A DNA stretch of 64,000 bases from Actinoplanes sp040639655 (GCF_040639655.1 NZ_JBFAAI010000002.1:248001-312000); one strand, 5' to 3'; shown: positions 24,956-33,724, numbered from the stretch's first letter. Notes: generated from the sequence alone by a model not told the origin. Made by a program: numbers and translations.

Positions 24956-26529
24956 AACGTCGAACCCTGTTGCAGGCCGGTGCCGCCGCCGCGGTCGCGC
25001 CCGCACTGGACGTCCCCGCCCTGGCGGGCCGGACCGCGCTCGTCATCGGCAGCGGGTTCGGTGGTGCGGTGGCCGCCTACCGCCTGGCCGAGGCGGGCAT
25101 GACGGTGACGGTCCTGGAACGGGGCCGCCGCTGGGACGACGACGGTTCCGGCACGACGTTCTGCACGATCAGCAACCCGGACTGGCGCTGCGCCTGGTTC
25201 GGCGACCGCCCGCCGCTCGGGCTCGACGTCAGCAGGGTCATCACGCGCGGGGCGGGCCTCATCCAGAAGCACGCCGGCGACGGCATCCAGGTGATGTGCG
25301 GAGCCGGGGTGGGTGGTGGATCCCTGGTCATCGGCATGTTCCTGCCGCAGCCGCGGCGCGCCGACTGGGAGACCGTCTACCCGGCCGAGCTGTCGTACAC
25401 GGAGTTCGACAGCACCTACTGGCCCCGCGCCCGGCGGAATCTCGGCGCCGCGACGATCCCCGCGGACATTCAGAGCCATCCGTCGTACGTCGGCGCGCGC
25501 TCCTGGCTGCAGTACATCGCCGAGTTCGGCCGTACCCCGGTGCCGGTCCACTTCGGCGTCGACTGGGACGTGATCCGCGACGAGCTGGCCGGGCGCGTAC
25601 CGGCCTGCCACACCATCGGCGAGGGGCCGTTCGGCAGTAACTCCGGCGCCAAGAACAGCGTCGACAAGAACTACCTGAAGTGGGCTCTCGCCACGGGGAA
25701 TGTCCGGATCCTCCCGTTGCACGAGGTGGCTGAGATCCGGGAGATCTCCGGCTCGGAACGCTTCGAGGTCGCCTGCCGGCAGATCGACGAACGCGGCGGA
25801 CTGCTGGCGTCGCCGGTGTTCGACGCCGACTACGTGTTCCTGGCGGCCGGGTCGCTGGGCAGTACGTCGCTGCTGCTCACGTCGCGGGCACGGGGACGAC
25901 TGCCGCGGTTGGCCAGTACGGCGGTGGGCAAGGGCTGGGGCAACAACGGCGACTTCCTGATTGCCCGGCTCAACCTGCGCCGGACCGTCGGCAGCGCGCA
26001 GGGCGGGCCGGGCAACGTGCGGTTCTTCGACGACTCGAACCCGTACGCCAGGGCCGCGATGGCCTGGGAGGCGGCGCCGATCCCGTCGTGGCTGCCGTCG
26101 TCGAGCGCGCACCTGATCACCACCCTGGCACCGGAGCGCGGCGAGATCCGGTACGACGCGGCCACCGGCGCCGGGAAGGTCCACTGGCCGTACGCGGAGA
26201 TGGCGACCTCCGGTGACAAGGCCGGCCGTGACCTGGCGACCAGGCTGTGGTGGGCCACCGAGGGCTCGAAGGGCTCACTGCTGACCGGTCTGCCGTCCTA
26301 CGACCGCAACACCGGCATGGGACTGGGGTCGCGGAACACGTACCACCCGCTCGGCGGCCTGGTGATGGGCAGAGCCACCGATTTCGCCGGAAAAGTCGCG
26401 GGATATCAGAATCTCTACTGCGTGGACGGCGCGCTGCTGCCCGGCTCCGCGTGCCTGGCCAACCCGGCCCTGACCATCACCGCGAACGCCGAACGCTGCC
26501 TCGACGTCTTCCTGGCCACACACGTCTGA
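24952..26529 (+). CDS. choD: cholesterol oxidase, Tat-exported GMC flavoprotein
   Basis: A 525-residue FAD enzyme that oxidises cholesterol to cholest-4-en-3-one with O2, the entry step of the pathway. The N-terminus MKRRTLLQAGAAAAVAPA has the twin-arginine form, so export is likely. FAD-binding GSGFGG is at 33-38. The active-site His and Asn are H465 (TYHPLGG) and N504 (ANPALTITANAER), as in Streptomyces cholesterol oxidase. CGAGVGGGSLV near 118 contacts FAD. The ATG at 24952 overlaps the ltp3 stop, placing an exported oxidase in the same coupled operon as intracellular side-chain enzymes. It ends 200 nt before the pectate lyase gene. Confidence 0.92.
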   Translation: MKRRTLLQAGAAAAVAPALDVPALAGRTALVIGSGFGGAVAAYRLAEAGMTVTVLERGRRWDDDGSGTTFCTISNPDWRCAWFGDRPPLGLDVSRVITRGAGLIQKHAGDGIQVMCGAGVGGGSLVIGMFLPQPRRADWETVYPAELSYTEFDSTYWPRARRNLGAATIPADIQSHPSYVGARSWLQYIAEFGRTPVPVHFGVDWDVIRDELAGRVPACHTIGEGPFGSNSGAKNSVDKNYLKWALATGNVRILPLHEVAEIREISGSERFEVACRQIDERGGLLASPVFDADYVFLAAGSLGSTSLLLTSRARGRLPRLASTAVGKGWGNNGDFLIARLNLRRTVGSAQGGPGNVRFFDDSNPYARAAMAWEAAPIPSWLPSSSAHLITTLAPERGEIRYDAATGAGKVHWPYAEMATSGDKAGRDLATRLWWATEGSKGSLLTGLPSYDRNTGMGLGSRNTYHPLGGLVMGRATDFAGKVAGYQNLYCVDGALLPGSACLANPALTITANAERCLDVFLATHV

Positions 26530-26618
26530 CCCATTCCTGCAACAAACCTGCAAATGGATTCCGTTGACTCACATATATGCCCGTGGCAGATTTCCTGAAG
26601 GAATCAGTTCCCGATGGC

Positions 26619-26701
26619 AGTCCGCCGGACCATCCCCAACGCTGCATTCTGCCACGGTTTGCAATTGCGAACCGGGGTCGATGCATCGTGTCCGGCGGAT
26701 T
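26619..26701 (+). ncRNA. putative structured leader RNA of the pectate lyase gene
   Basis: TCCGCCGGAC (26621-26630) pairs perfectly with GTCCGGCGGA (26690-26699). After an 8-nt bulge, ACGCTGCAT (26639-26647) pairs with ATGCATCGT (26681-26689) with one mismatch. An internal hairpin GGTTTGC-AATT-GCGAACC sits at 26656-26673. CCCC in the bulge (26634-26637) could pair with GGGG (26674-26677) as a pseudoknot. The 3' stem strand ends about 10 nt before the AGGAG that serves the ATG at 26728. It matches no riboswitch consensus I can recall. Confidence 0.5.
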
Positions 26702-26727
26702 CATTCTGCGACAGGAGTAATCCCCCC

Positions 26728-28644
26728 ATGTCCCCCGATGAACATTTTTCGACCCGGCATCGTGCCCGACAGCGCCAGGTCGCTGAACCACTACAGGCGG
26801 TCCCGGCCTCGCCGTCTCGAAAAATGTTCACCCGGGGCCGTACGCTGCGCCGATCGCTAGGCGCTGCGGGCCTGTCCGGCCTGGTGGCAGCCGGCCTGTT
26901 CGTGTCGATCGGCACGGCCGAGGCGGCGACCCTCTTCAACGCCGACTTCGAATCCGGCAGCACCACCGGATGGTCGAAATCAGGCGGCACCTGGTCCGTG
27001 GTCAGCGACGGCACGCGGGCCCTGCAACAGTCGGACACCGGCAGCGAACGCGCCCGCCAGTTCGCCGGAACCACCACCTGGGCGAACTACTCGGTACAGG
27101 CCCGCGTCAAGGCGACGTCCTTCGGATCGAGCGCCGGCGTGGTCGCACTGACCGGGCGGGCCGCCGGCTCCACGAAGATGTACCGGCTGTCCCTGACCGG
27201 CGCCAACCGGGTGCAGCTGGAAACCATGAACGGCAGCGCCGTCACGGTTCTCGGCAGCCTCAGCCAGACCATCTCCACGAGCACCTACTACACCCTGAAG
27301 CTGTCGTTCAGCGGCACCACGATCAGCGGCTCGGTGAACGGGACCAGCGTCGGGTCGGTCAGCGACAGCACCATCACGGCCGGGCGGATCGGGCTGCTCA
27401 CCGAGAACGCGGCGGGCCGGTTCGACGACATCGTGGTGGATGACGGTGTCTCGACGCCGACGTCGTCCCCGACCACGTCACCGTCCGCAAGCGCGAGTGC
27501 CAGCGCCAGCGCCTCGGCGTCCGCGTCGGCGAGCCCGTCGACCTCCGTCCCGCCGTCCTCCGACGCCCTCTACGTGGCGCCGACCGGCACCGACGGCGCC
27601 GCCGGGACCATCACCGCGCCGACCACGCTGACCTCCGCGATCGGGCGGATCGCGGCGGGCGGGACGATCTACCTGCGGGGCGGCACCTACGCGTACTCCT
27701 CGACGGTCACCATCCCGACCGGCAACAACGGATCCGCCGGGGCACTCAAGACGATCGCGGCGTACAACGGGGAGAAGCCGGTCCTGAACTTCTCGGCGCA
27801 GGCCGAGGACCCGGCCAACCGCGGCCTCGCCGTCAACGGCAACTACTGGAAGGTGTACGGCGTCACGGTCGAGCGGGCCGGCGACAACGGCATCTTCGTC
27901 AGCGGCAGCAACAACGTGCTGGAGCGGACCGTCACCCGCTTCAACCGCGACACCGGCCTGCAGCTGTCCCGGACGCTGTCCACGACGCCGCAGTCCCAGT
28001 GGCCGGCCAACAACCTGGTCCTCAGTGCCGAGTCGCACGACAACGCCGACTCCGACGGTGAGGACGCGGACGGTTTCGCCGCCAAGCTGACGGTCGGACC
28101 GGGCAACGTCTTCCGGTACGCGGTCGCGCACAACAACATCGACGACGGCTGGGACCTGTACACCAAGACCGACACCGGCCCGATCGGCGTGGTCACCATC
28201 GAGGACTCGCTCGCCTACGACAACGGCACGCTCAGCAACGGCGGGCAGGCCGGCAACGGCGACCGCAACGGTTTCAAGCTGGGTGGCGAGAACATCGGGG
28301 TCAACCACATCGTGCGGCGGACCATCGCCTTCAAGAACGGCAAGCACGGGTTCACGTTCAACAGCAACCCGGGATCGATGACCATCTCGAACAACCTGAG
28401 CATCGACAACGCCGAACGCAACTTCAACTTCGACGGCGGCACCTCGGTGTTCCGGAACAACACCTCGTGCCGCAGCGGCAGCGGCACCAACGACCGGATC
28501 ATCGGCAACTCCGATGCCACCAACCAGTTCTGGTCCGGTACGAACGGTTCCCGCTGCGCCGGCTTCAGCGGGGCTCTGGGCTGGTCCTTCGCCTCCGACG
28601 GCCGCCTCGCGGTCACCCTCGGCGGGCGCGCGGTCAGCCTCTGA
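26728..28644 (+). CDS. secreted pectate lyase, PL9-type beta-helix with N-terminal binding module
   Basis: A 638-residue exported protein that should cleave pectate by Ca-dependent beta-elimination. After a long basic N-terminus comes a signal sequence (GAAGLSGLVAAGLFVSIGTA, cleaved near AEA). A jelly-roll domain of LamG/DUF1080-like type follows (about 70-240), then an (SA)n linker of about 30 residues and a right-handed beta-helix (about 285-610). The patch SDGEDADGFAAK carries the Asp and Lys cluster characteristic of PL9 calcium and catalytic sites. ATG 26728 has CAGGAG 11 nt upstream; an ATG at 26824 would give a conventional signal peptide but has no ribosome binding site. A structured RNA element precedes it and a strong terminator follows. 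Confidence 0.88.
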   Translation: MSPDEHFSTRHRARQRQVAEPLQAVPASPSRKMFTRGRTLRRSLGAAGLSGLVAAGLFVSIGTAEAATLFNADFESGSTTGWSKSGGTWSVVSDGTRALQQSDTGSERARQFAGTTTWANYSVQARVKATSFGSSAGVVALTGRAAGSTKMYRLSLTGANRVQLETMNGSAVTVLGSLSQTISTSTYYTLKLSFSGTTISGSVNGTSVGSVSDSTITAGRIGLLTENAAGRFDDIVVDDGVSTPTSSPTTSPSASASASASASASASASPSTSVPPSSDALYVAPTGTDGAAGTITAPTTLTSAIGRIAAGGTIYLRGGTYAYSSTVTIPTGNNGSAGALKTIAAYNGEKPVLNFSAQAEDPANRGLAVNGNYWKVYGVTVERAGDNGIFVSGSNNVLERTVTRFNRDTGLQLSRTLSTTPQSQWPANNLVLSAESHDNADSDGEDADGFAAKLTVGPGNVFRYAVAHNNIDDGWDLYTKTDTGPIGVVTIEDSLAYDNGTLSNGGQAGNGDRNGFKLGGENIGVNHIVRRTIAFKNGKHGFTFNSNPGSMTISNNLSIDNAERNFNFDGGTSVFRNNTSCRSGSGTNDRIIGNSDATNQFWSGTNGSRCAGFSGALGWSFASDGRLAVTLGGRAVSL

Positions 28645-28652
28645 TCCGTGTG

Positions 28653-28685
28653 AAGGGCCGCCCACCCGACGGTGGGCGGCCCTTT
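28653..28685. terminator. bidirectional intrinsic terminator
   Basis: A perfect 14-bp stem (AAGGGCCGCCCACC at 28653-28666 with 28671-28684), loop CGAC, with A/T flanks usable from both sides. It lies between the convergent pectate lyase and SDR genes. Confidence 0.92.
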
Positions 28686-28687
28686 CG

Positions 28688-29419
28688 TCATGCCGGGGCC
28701 TCGACGTGCCCGAGCCCGCCGTCGACCGGAAGCTCGACGCCGGTGGTGAAGGTGGCGTCGAAGCCGAGGAACAGCACGGCGCGGGCCACCTCGGCCACGG
28801 TTCCGTGCCGCCGCATCGGCGTGACCTCGTCACCGATCTTCATGATCGCGGCCCGCTCCTCGGCCGTGGCGTCGGTGAACCCCATGGTCGGCGTGTCGAT
28901 GAACCCGGGCGCGACGGTGTTGACCCGGATCCGCCGGGGCAGGAACTCGGCGGCCAGCACCTTCGCGAACGCCCGTACGGCGGCCTTGGTCCCGGAGTAG
29001 ACGCTCATCGTGGCGGAGCCGAGGCCGTTGGTGACCGCAGTGGTGAACACGATGGAGCCGCCCTCCCGGATCATCGGCGCAAGGCGCTGGACGGCGAAGA
29101 ACGCGCCCCTGGCGTTGACGTCGAACATCCGGTCGTAGATCTCCGGCGTCACCTCCTCGAACGGCTGAACCGACGCGACACCGACGTTGACGTGCAGGAG
29201 GTCGAACTCACCGAACCTCGCGGCGACCGTGGCACCCAGCGCGTCGATCTCGCCGGGGCGGGTCACGTCCGCGCGTACCGCATCCGGGTCGTCCGGCGAG
29301 GCGGACCGGCCGGTCGACAACACCTCGGCGCCGCCCTCCCGAAGCCGCTCCACCACGGCCAGCCCCATCCCATGGGTGCCGCCGAGGACCACCGCTCTCT
29401 TCCCCGTGTATGTGCTCAT
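28688..29419 (-). CDS. SDR family oxidoreductase
   Basis: A 243-residue short-chain dehydrogenase. The cofactor loop is GGTHGMG (13-19), and the active-site Y141 and K145 are present (YSGTK). At the usual catalytic Ser position the protein has Ala (FTTAVT; A128, next to T127), which is unusual and may alter activity. The start at 29419 (MSTYTGKRAVVLGG) is the family norm; the frame stays open much further upstream but that part lies under the divergent regulator gene. It faces a GlxA-type regulator across 84 nt, the common arrangement of an SDR with its own activator. Confidence 0.88.
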   Translation of the reverse strand: MSTYTGKRAVVLGGTHGMGLAVVERLREGGAEVLSTGRSASPDDPDAVRADVTRPGEIDALGATVAARFGEFDLLHVNVGVASVQPFEEVTPEIYDRMFDVNARGAFFAVQRLAPMIREGGSIVFTTAVTNGLGSATMSVYSGTKAAVRAFAKVLAAEFLPRRIRVNTVAPGFIDTPTMGFTDATAEERAAIMKIGDEVTPMRRHGTVAEVARAVLFLGFDATFTTGVELPVDGGLGHVEAPA

Positions 29420-29503
29420 GTCCTCAGGCTGCCAAGCCGGGGCCGCCGGGACGAGTGGCAGGAGTGCCCGCATGCGCAAAATTGCTGCCATAGAGTGGCG
29501 CCC

Positions 29504-30481
29504 ATGACCGGACCTTCCGTGGCGGTGGTCGTGGCGGACCACGACGGCCTGCACCCGTGGGATCTCTACGAGGTGGCGATCGCGTCCGCCGTCTTCGGTG
29601 TTCCGCAGCCCGACCTCGCCGGCGAGTGGTACGACATGTGGCTCTGCCCCGTCGCCGAGCCCGGCCCGCCGGCCCCGCACGGCCTGAGCCTGCGGTCACC
29701 GCACACCCTGGCCGAGCTGCCTCGCGCCGACCTGGTCATCGTGACCGCGGTGCCGGAGGCCTGCGTCCACGGCGACCGGGAGGTCCCCGAGGCGCTGCTG
29801 GACTCCCTCCGGCAGGCCGCCGACTCCGGCGTACGGCTGATGTCGCTCTGCACCGGCGCGTTCGCACTCGCGGCGGCCGGCCTGCTGGACGGCCGCCGGG
29901 CCACCGCGCACTGGGCACACACCGCGATCCTGGCCGGCCGGTATCCGGAGGTCCGGGTCGACGACTCGGTGCTGTACGTCGACGACGGCCCGGTTCTGAC
30001 CAGTGCCGGCATGTCCGCCGGGCTGGACCTGTGCCTGCACGTGGTCCGTACCGACTTCGGCGCCCACGTGGCCAATCAGCTGGCGCGCCGGCTCGTGGTC
30101 CCGGCGCACCGTCCCGGCGGGCAGGCCCAGTTCATCGACCTGGCCGTGCCCGCCCACGACGGCGACGGGATCAGCGGGGTGCTGGAGTGGGCCACCGCGC
30201 ACCTGGACCGGCAGCACACCGTCGAGGAACTGGCCCGGCGTGCCGGTCTCAGCCCGCGTACCTTCTTCCGGCGGGTGCAGGCCACCACCGGCAGCACGCC
30301 GCTGCGCTGGTTGCTGCATCAGCGGCTCGCGCACGCCCGCGCGCTGCTGGAGGCGACGGATCTGCCGGTCGAGACGATCGCCGGGCAGTGCGGCCTGGGG
30401 ACCGCGGCGAATCTGCGGCGCCACTTCGGCATCCACGTCGGCGTTCCACCCCAGCAGTACCGCCGCGCGTTCGCGGGGTAG
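29504..30481 (+). CDS. GlxA-type AraC family transcriptional regulator
   Basis: A 325-residue regulator. The N-terminal DJ-1/PfpI-like domain (about 5-190) has the nucleophile-elbow segment SLCTGAFALAAAG with its Cys and HWAHTA. The C-terminal AraC DNA-binding domain (about 220-320) shows two helix-turn-helices: TVEELARRAGLSPRTFFRRV and the second ending GVPPQQYRRAF. GlxA-type regulators usually activate a neighbouring gene, here probably the divergent SDR 84 nt away. ATG start; no strong ribosome binding site is visible. Confidence 0.92.
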   Translation: MTGPSVAVVVADHDGLHPWDLYEVAIASAVFGVPQPDLAGEWYDMWLCPVAEPGPPAPHGLSLRSPHTLAELPRADLVIVTAVPEACVHGDREVPEALLDSLRQAADSGVRLMSLCTGAFALAAAGLLDGRRATAHWAHTAILAGRYPEVRVDDSVLYVDDGPVLTSAGMSAGLDLCLHVVRTDFGAHVANQLARRLVVPAHRPGGQAQFIDLAVPAHDGDGISGVLEWATAHLDRQHTVEELARRAGLSPRTFFRRVQATTGSTPLRWLLHQRLAHARALLEATDLPVETIAGQCGLGTAANLRRHFGIHVGVPPQQYRRAFAG

Positions 30482-30515
30482 CACTCAGCGCGGTAGCGCC
30501 TCAGGGCGCATCGCT

Positions 30516-31250
30516 TCAGGGCAGTGGGGCGCTCTGCCGGATCGCGAAGTACTGGCAGGGAACGACCTCGGGGTGTCCGGTCGGGAGATGGTCCAGCCGG
30601 TGGCGCGGCCGGGGGTGCTGCTCGACGTCGGGTTGCGGCACGGCCTCGGCGCGTGCGGCGTTCTCCCGGCGCCGGTCCCGCACCGAACGCCATCGGACCA
30701 CCACGGTGTGCACGACGGTCAGGCCGGCGCCGAGCAGGAGCCCGAAGCCGACACCCATCAACGGCGAACCGGCGAACGTCTCACCGCCGAGGCGACCCAG
30801 CCCGATCGTGTACGCCGCCCACGCGGTGCTGGCCAGCACGGTCAGCACCCGGAACCGGCCGAGCGGCATCGCTACCGCCCCCGAGGTGACGGTGGTGGCG
30901 GTGCGCCCGTACGGCAGGAACCGTCCGACCAGGATCGCGACGGCGCCGTACCGGTGCAGGGCTCGCTCGGCGGACTCCCGCGCGGCCGCCAGTTTGCCGG
31001 TCCGGAAACGGCCGCCGGTGCGCCGCCCGATCAGATAGGACAACCGGTCTCCGGCGACTCCACCGGCCACCACGGTCACGCCCAGCGCCACCAGATCGGG
31101 TGACCCGGTCGCGGACAGAGCTCCGAGTCCGATCACGACTGCCTCGGACGGCATGACCGGCAGGAACCCGTCGATCGTCACCGCCACGAACACGATCAGG
31201 TAGAGCCACGGCGAGCAGAGCAGCGGCATCAGCGGGTCCAGCACCGGCAC
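30516..31250 (-). CDS. DedA family membrane protein
   Basis: A 244-residue integral membrane protein of the DedA/SNARE-associated family, thought to be undecaprenyl-phosphate or phospholipid scramblases. Family motifs are present: the re-entrant segment VTIDGFLPVMPSEAVVIGLG (acidic residue after Pro), GDRLSYLIGRRTG, and the arginine-bearing GRFLPYGRTATTVTSGAVAM. Four or five hydrophobic helices are visible. The C-terminal tail (from about 190) is charged and His/Pro-rich and is probably cytoplasmic. No operon partner; it converges on the regulator gene. Confidence 0.9.
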   Translation of the reverse strand: MPVLDPLMPLLCSPWLYLIVFVAVTIDGFLPVMPSEAVVIGLGALSATGSPDLVALGVTVVAGGVAGDRLSYLIGRRTGGRFRTGKLAAARESAERALHRYGAVAILVGRFLPYGRTATTVTSGAVAMPLGRFRVLTVLASTAWAAYTIGLGRLGGETFAGSPLMGVGFGLLLGAGLTVVHTVVVRWRSVRDRRRENAARAEAVPQPDVEQHPRPRHRLDHLPTGHPEVVPCQYFAIRQSAPLP

Positions 31251-31397
31251 TCCCCCTTCATCGACGTGCTGTCATCGACCGTACGAACCTCGGAAGCCTT
31301 GCACGATGGAGCAAGCCCGCCATCCCGGGGTAGTGCCAACCCCACCGCCGGACGGCTCGACGGAGGCTAATGTGCCCCATTTGAAGCTCCGGTAAAA

Positions 31398-31425
31398 GTA
31401 ACAGTGCTTATATAAGTGCTGTTAC
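31398..31425. promoter_or_regulatory. 28-bp palindromic operator of the MarR operon
   Basis: GTAACAG (31398-31404) and CTGTTAC (31419-31425) flank the inner palindrome CTTATATAAG (31407-31416), an AT-rich island in GC-rich DNA. TATAAG could be the -10 element. It lies 9 nt before the MarR start, consistent with autorepression. Confidence 0.8.
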
Positions 31426-31434
31426 AGTCTGCGG

Positions 31435-31938
31435 ATGACCGACGACTGGCTCGCCGACCCCACCGAGGAGAGTGCCTGGCGTCCATGGCGGCTGCTGCAG
31501 GCCGCCATGGACGACGAGATCGCGCGGGTCTACGCCGACGCACGGATCGACGGGCTCAAGCCGAACTGGGTGATGGAACTGATCCGGCTCGGGGTGCACG
31601 GGCCCATGACGATCACCGAGCTTGCCGTGTCGGTGCAGCGCACCCATTCGGCGATGAGCCAGAAGGTGGCGGCCATGCGCTCGGCCGGCTGGGTGCGGAC
31701 CGTCCCCGGGCCGGACGCCCGCAGCAAGCGGGTCGACCTGACCGACCGGGCGCGGGCGGTGGTCGGGCGGCTGGCCGCCGAGTGGCGGGCCACCGAGGCG
31801 GCGATCGCCGAGATCGAGGCGGAGATCCCCTACCCGCTGACCCGGGTGGTCCGCGACATCGAGGCCGCCCTCGAGCGCAAGAGCCTGCACGACCGGATCA
31901 CCGAGCGGCTGGCCGGCGATCCGGAGTGGCGGCGGTGA
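31435..31938 (+). CDS. MarR family transcriptional regulator
   Basis: A 167-residue winged-helix regulator, expected to act as a dimer on its own promoter. The DNA-binding part is MTITELAVSVQRTHSAMSQK (about 61-80) followed by the wing VPGPDARSKRVDLTDRARAV, the MarR family signature. It opens an operon: its stop overlaps the MFS start by 4 nt. A 28-bp palindrome covers its promoter. With a drug-exporter-type MFS gene next, it is probably a ligand-released repressor of efflux. Confidence 0.93.
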   Translation: MTDDWLADPTEESAWRPWRLLQAAMDDEIARVYADARIDGLKPNWVMELIRLGVHGPMTITELAVSVQRTHSAMSQKVAAMRSAGWVRTVPGPDARSKRVDLTDRARAVVGRLAAEWRATEAAIAEIEAEIPYPLTRVVRDIEAALERKSLHDRITERLAGDPEWRR

Positions 31939-33161
31939 GACGGGCCCTGCTCGACGTCGCACCACTGCGGGCGTCGCCGGAGTTCCGGCGGCTGTGGACC
32001 GGGCAGCTGTTCTCCGGGCTGGGCGGCCAGATGGCCCAGGTGGCGGTGCTGTACCAGGTCTGGGAATCGACCCGCAGCCCGATCTGGACCGGGGCCGCCG
32101 GCATGGCCCAGGCACTGCCGATCATCCTCTTCGGCCTGTTCGCCGGATCGCTCGCCGACCGCACCGACCGCCGCCGGTTCTATCTGTTCACCGCGGCCGG
32201 GCAGGCGGCGTGCGCGGCCCTGCTGGCCGTCCAGGGCTTCGCCGATTCGTCCCCAGTGGTGCTGCTGCTGGCACTGGTCGCGGCCAACGCGGTGTTCGCC
32301 GCCGGCGGCGGACCGGCCGGGATGACCATCCTGCCGCGCCTGCTGCCCGCCGGTCAGGTCGCCGCGGGGCTGGCACTGAAACGGGTCGGTTTCCAGGTCT
32401 CGATGTTGCTCGGACCGGCGCTCGGCGGAGTGGTCGTGGCCCTCGCCGGGCCGGGCGCCTGCTACCTGATCAACGCCGTGTCGTTCGCGGGCGTGATCGC
32501 TGCCGTCGCCATGCTGCCACCGATGCCGCCGGCGCGGTCCGAGGCCCCCGTCCGGCACGGTGTGCTCGCCGGGCTGCGGTTCCTGGCCGGGCACCGGACG
32601 GTCCGCGGTGCGCTGCTCACCGACCTGGCGGCGACCGTGCTCGCCATGCCGATCAGCCTGTTCCCGATGGTGAACGCGGACCGGTTCGGCGGCGACCCGC
32701 GCACTCTGGGGCTGTTCCTGAGTGCGATCGCCGTCGGCGGGGTGGCGGCGTCCGCCCTGTCCGGGTCGTTCACCCGCCTGAACCGGCCCGGACCGATGAT
32801 GTTCGCCGGGTCACTGACGTGGGGTGCCGCTCTCGGGCTGTTCGGGATCGCGCCGGACGTCTGGTCGGGGCTGACGCTGCTGGCCGTGGCCGGGGCCGCC
32901 GACACGGTCGCGGTGGTGTCCCGGGGCACCGTCGTGCAGTGGCACACGCCGGACGCGTACCTGGGCCGGGTGGTGGCGGCCGAACAGATCGTCGGCCAGG
33001 CCGGCCCGGACGTCGGCAACCTGCGCGGCGGTCTGGTCGCGGCGTCGACGTCGGCACCGGCCGCCCTGGTCAGCGGCGGGATCCTCTGCGTCGTTGCGGT
33101 GGCACTGATCGCCGCGCGCACGCCCGAGCTGCGGCGCGAGGTAGCCTCGAGGCGATGTTGA
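31935..33161 (+). CDS. MFS transporter (EntS/DHA3-type efflux)
   Basis: A 408-residue major facilitator with about 12 helices in the cytoplasmic membrane. The loop 2-3 motif GSLADRTDRRRFYL is clear, and LVAANAVFAAGGGPAGMTILP with ALKRVGFQVSMLLGPALGG is typical of the enterobactin-exporter-like DHA3 group. GTG start overlapping the MarR stop (GTGA) with GGAG upstream shows translational coupling. Likely exports a toxic compound under control of the MarR protein; substrate unknown. Confidence 0.9.
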   Translation: MRRALLDVAPLRASPEFRRLWTGQLFSGLGGQMAQVAVLYQVWESTRSPIWTGAAGMAQALPIILFGLFAGSLADRTDRRRFYLFTAAGQAACAALLAVQGFADSSPVVLLLALVAANAVFAAGGGPAGMTILPRLLPAGQVAAGLALKRVGFQVSMLLGPALGGVVVALAGPGACYLINAVSFAGVIAAVAMLPPMPPARSEAPVRHGVLAGLRFLAGHRTVRGALLTDLAATVLAMPISLFPMVNADRFGGDPRTLGLFLSAIAVGGVAASALSGSFTRLNRPGPMMFAGSLTWGAALGLFGIAPDVWSGLTLLAVAGAADTVAVVSRGTVVQWHTPDAYLGRVVAAEQIVGQAGPDVGNLRGGLVAASTSAPAALVSGGILCVVAVALIAARTPELRREVASRRC

Positions 33162-33724
33162 TACCCGGGGACGACGAGATCAGGGCGCTGCACGAGCGCT
33201 TCGCCCCGTCAGCCGAGGCCTTCGAGCTGGTGTGGACCCACTCGGTGATCGTCTGCCGGATCGCCGAGCAGGTCGGCGGCGGCGACGTGGACATGGCGCT
33301 GGTCCGGGCCGGATGCCTGCTGCACGACATCGGGGTGTACCGCCTGGAGCCCGGCGACCACTACGTGCGGCACGGCCTGCTCGGTTACGAGCTGCTCGGT
33401 GAGGCCGGTCTGCCGGAGACGCTGCGCCGGTTCTGCGCCCACCACACCGGGGTCGGTATCACCCGCGACGACGTGCTGAGCCAGCGGCTCCCGCTCCCGC
33501 CGGGCGACTACCTCGCCGAGAGCGGCGAGGAGGACCTCGTCATGTACGCCGACAAGTTCCACAGCAAGAGCTCCCCGCCGCGGTTCCTCTCCCCCGAGAC
33601 CTTCTCGGCGCGCGTCGCCCGGTTCGGTGACGACAAGGTCAAGCGGTTCGAGTCACTGGTGGACCGGTTCGGTGCGCCCGACCTGGCCCCGCTCGCCGCG
33701 GAATTCGGTCACGCGATCACCTGA
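33155..33724 (+). CDS. HD-domain hydrolase
   Basis: A 189-residue HD-superfamily metal-dependent phosphohydrolase. The motif order is WTHSVIVCRIAEQ (first His), CLLHDIGVYRL (HD pair, about 57-58), HHTGVG, and VMYADKFHSKSSPPRFLS with the last Asp. Such proteins hydrolyse nucleotides or phosphate esters. The ATG overlaps the MFS stop by 7 nt, so it is the third gene of the MarR operon; a role in that operon's stress response is only inferred from position. Confidence 0.88.
   Translation: MLIPGDDEIRALHERFAPSAEAFELVWTHSVIVCRIAEQVGGGDVDMALVRAGCLLHDIGVYRLEPGDHYVRHGLLGYELLGEAGLPETLRRFCAHHTGVGITRDDVLSQRLPLPPGDYLAESGEEDLVMYADKFHSKSSPPRFLSPETFSARVARFGDDKVKRFESLVDRFGAPDLAPLAAEFGHAIT

Noticed and set aside
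24952..26529. A generic glucose-methanol-choline oxidoreductase without sterol role
   Set aside because: The HPLGG and ANPALTITANAER active-site pattern, the overall length and the operon with ltp genes under a KstR-type site favour cholesterol oxidase.
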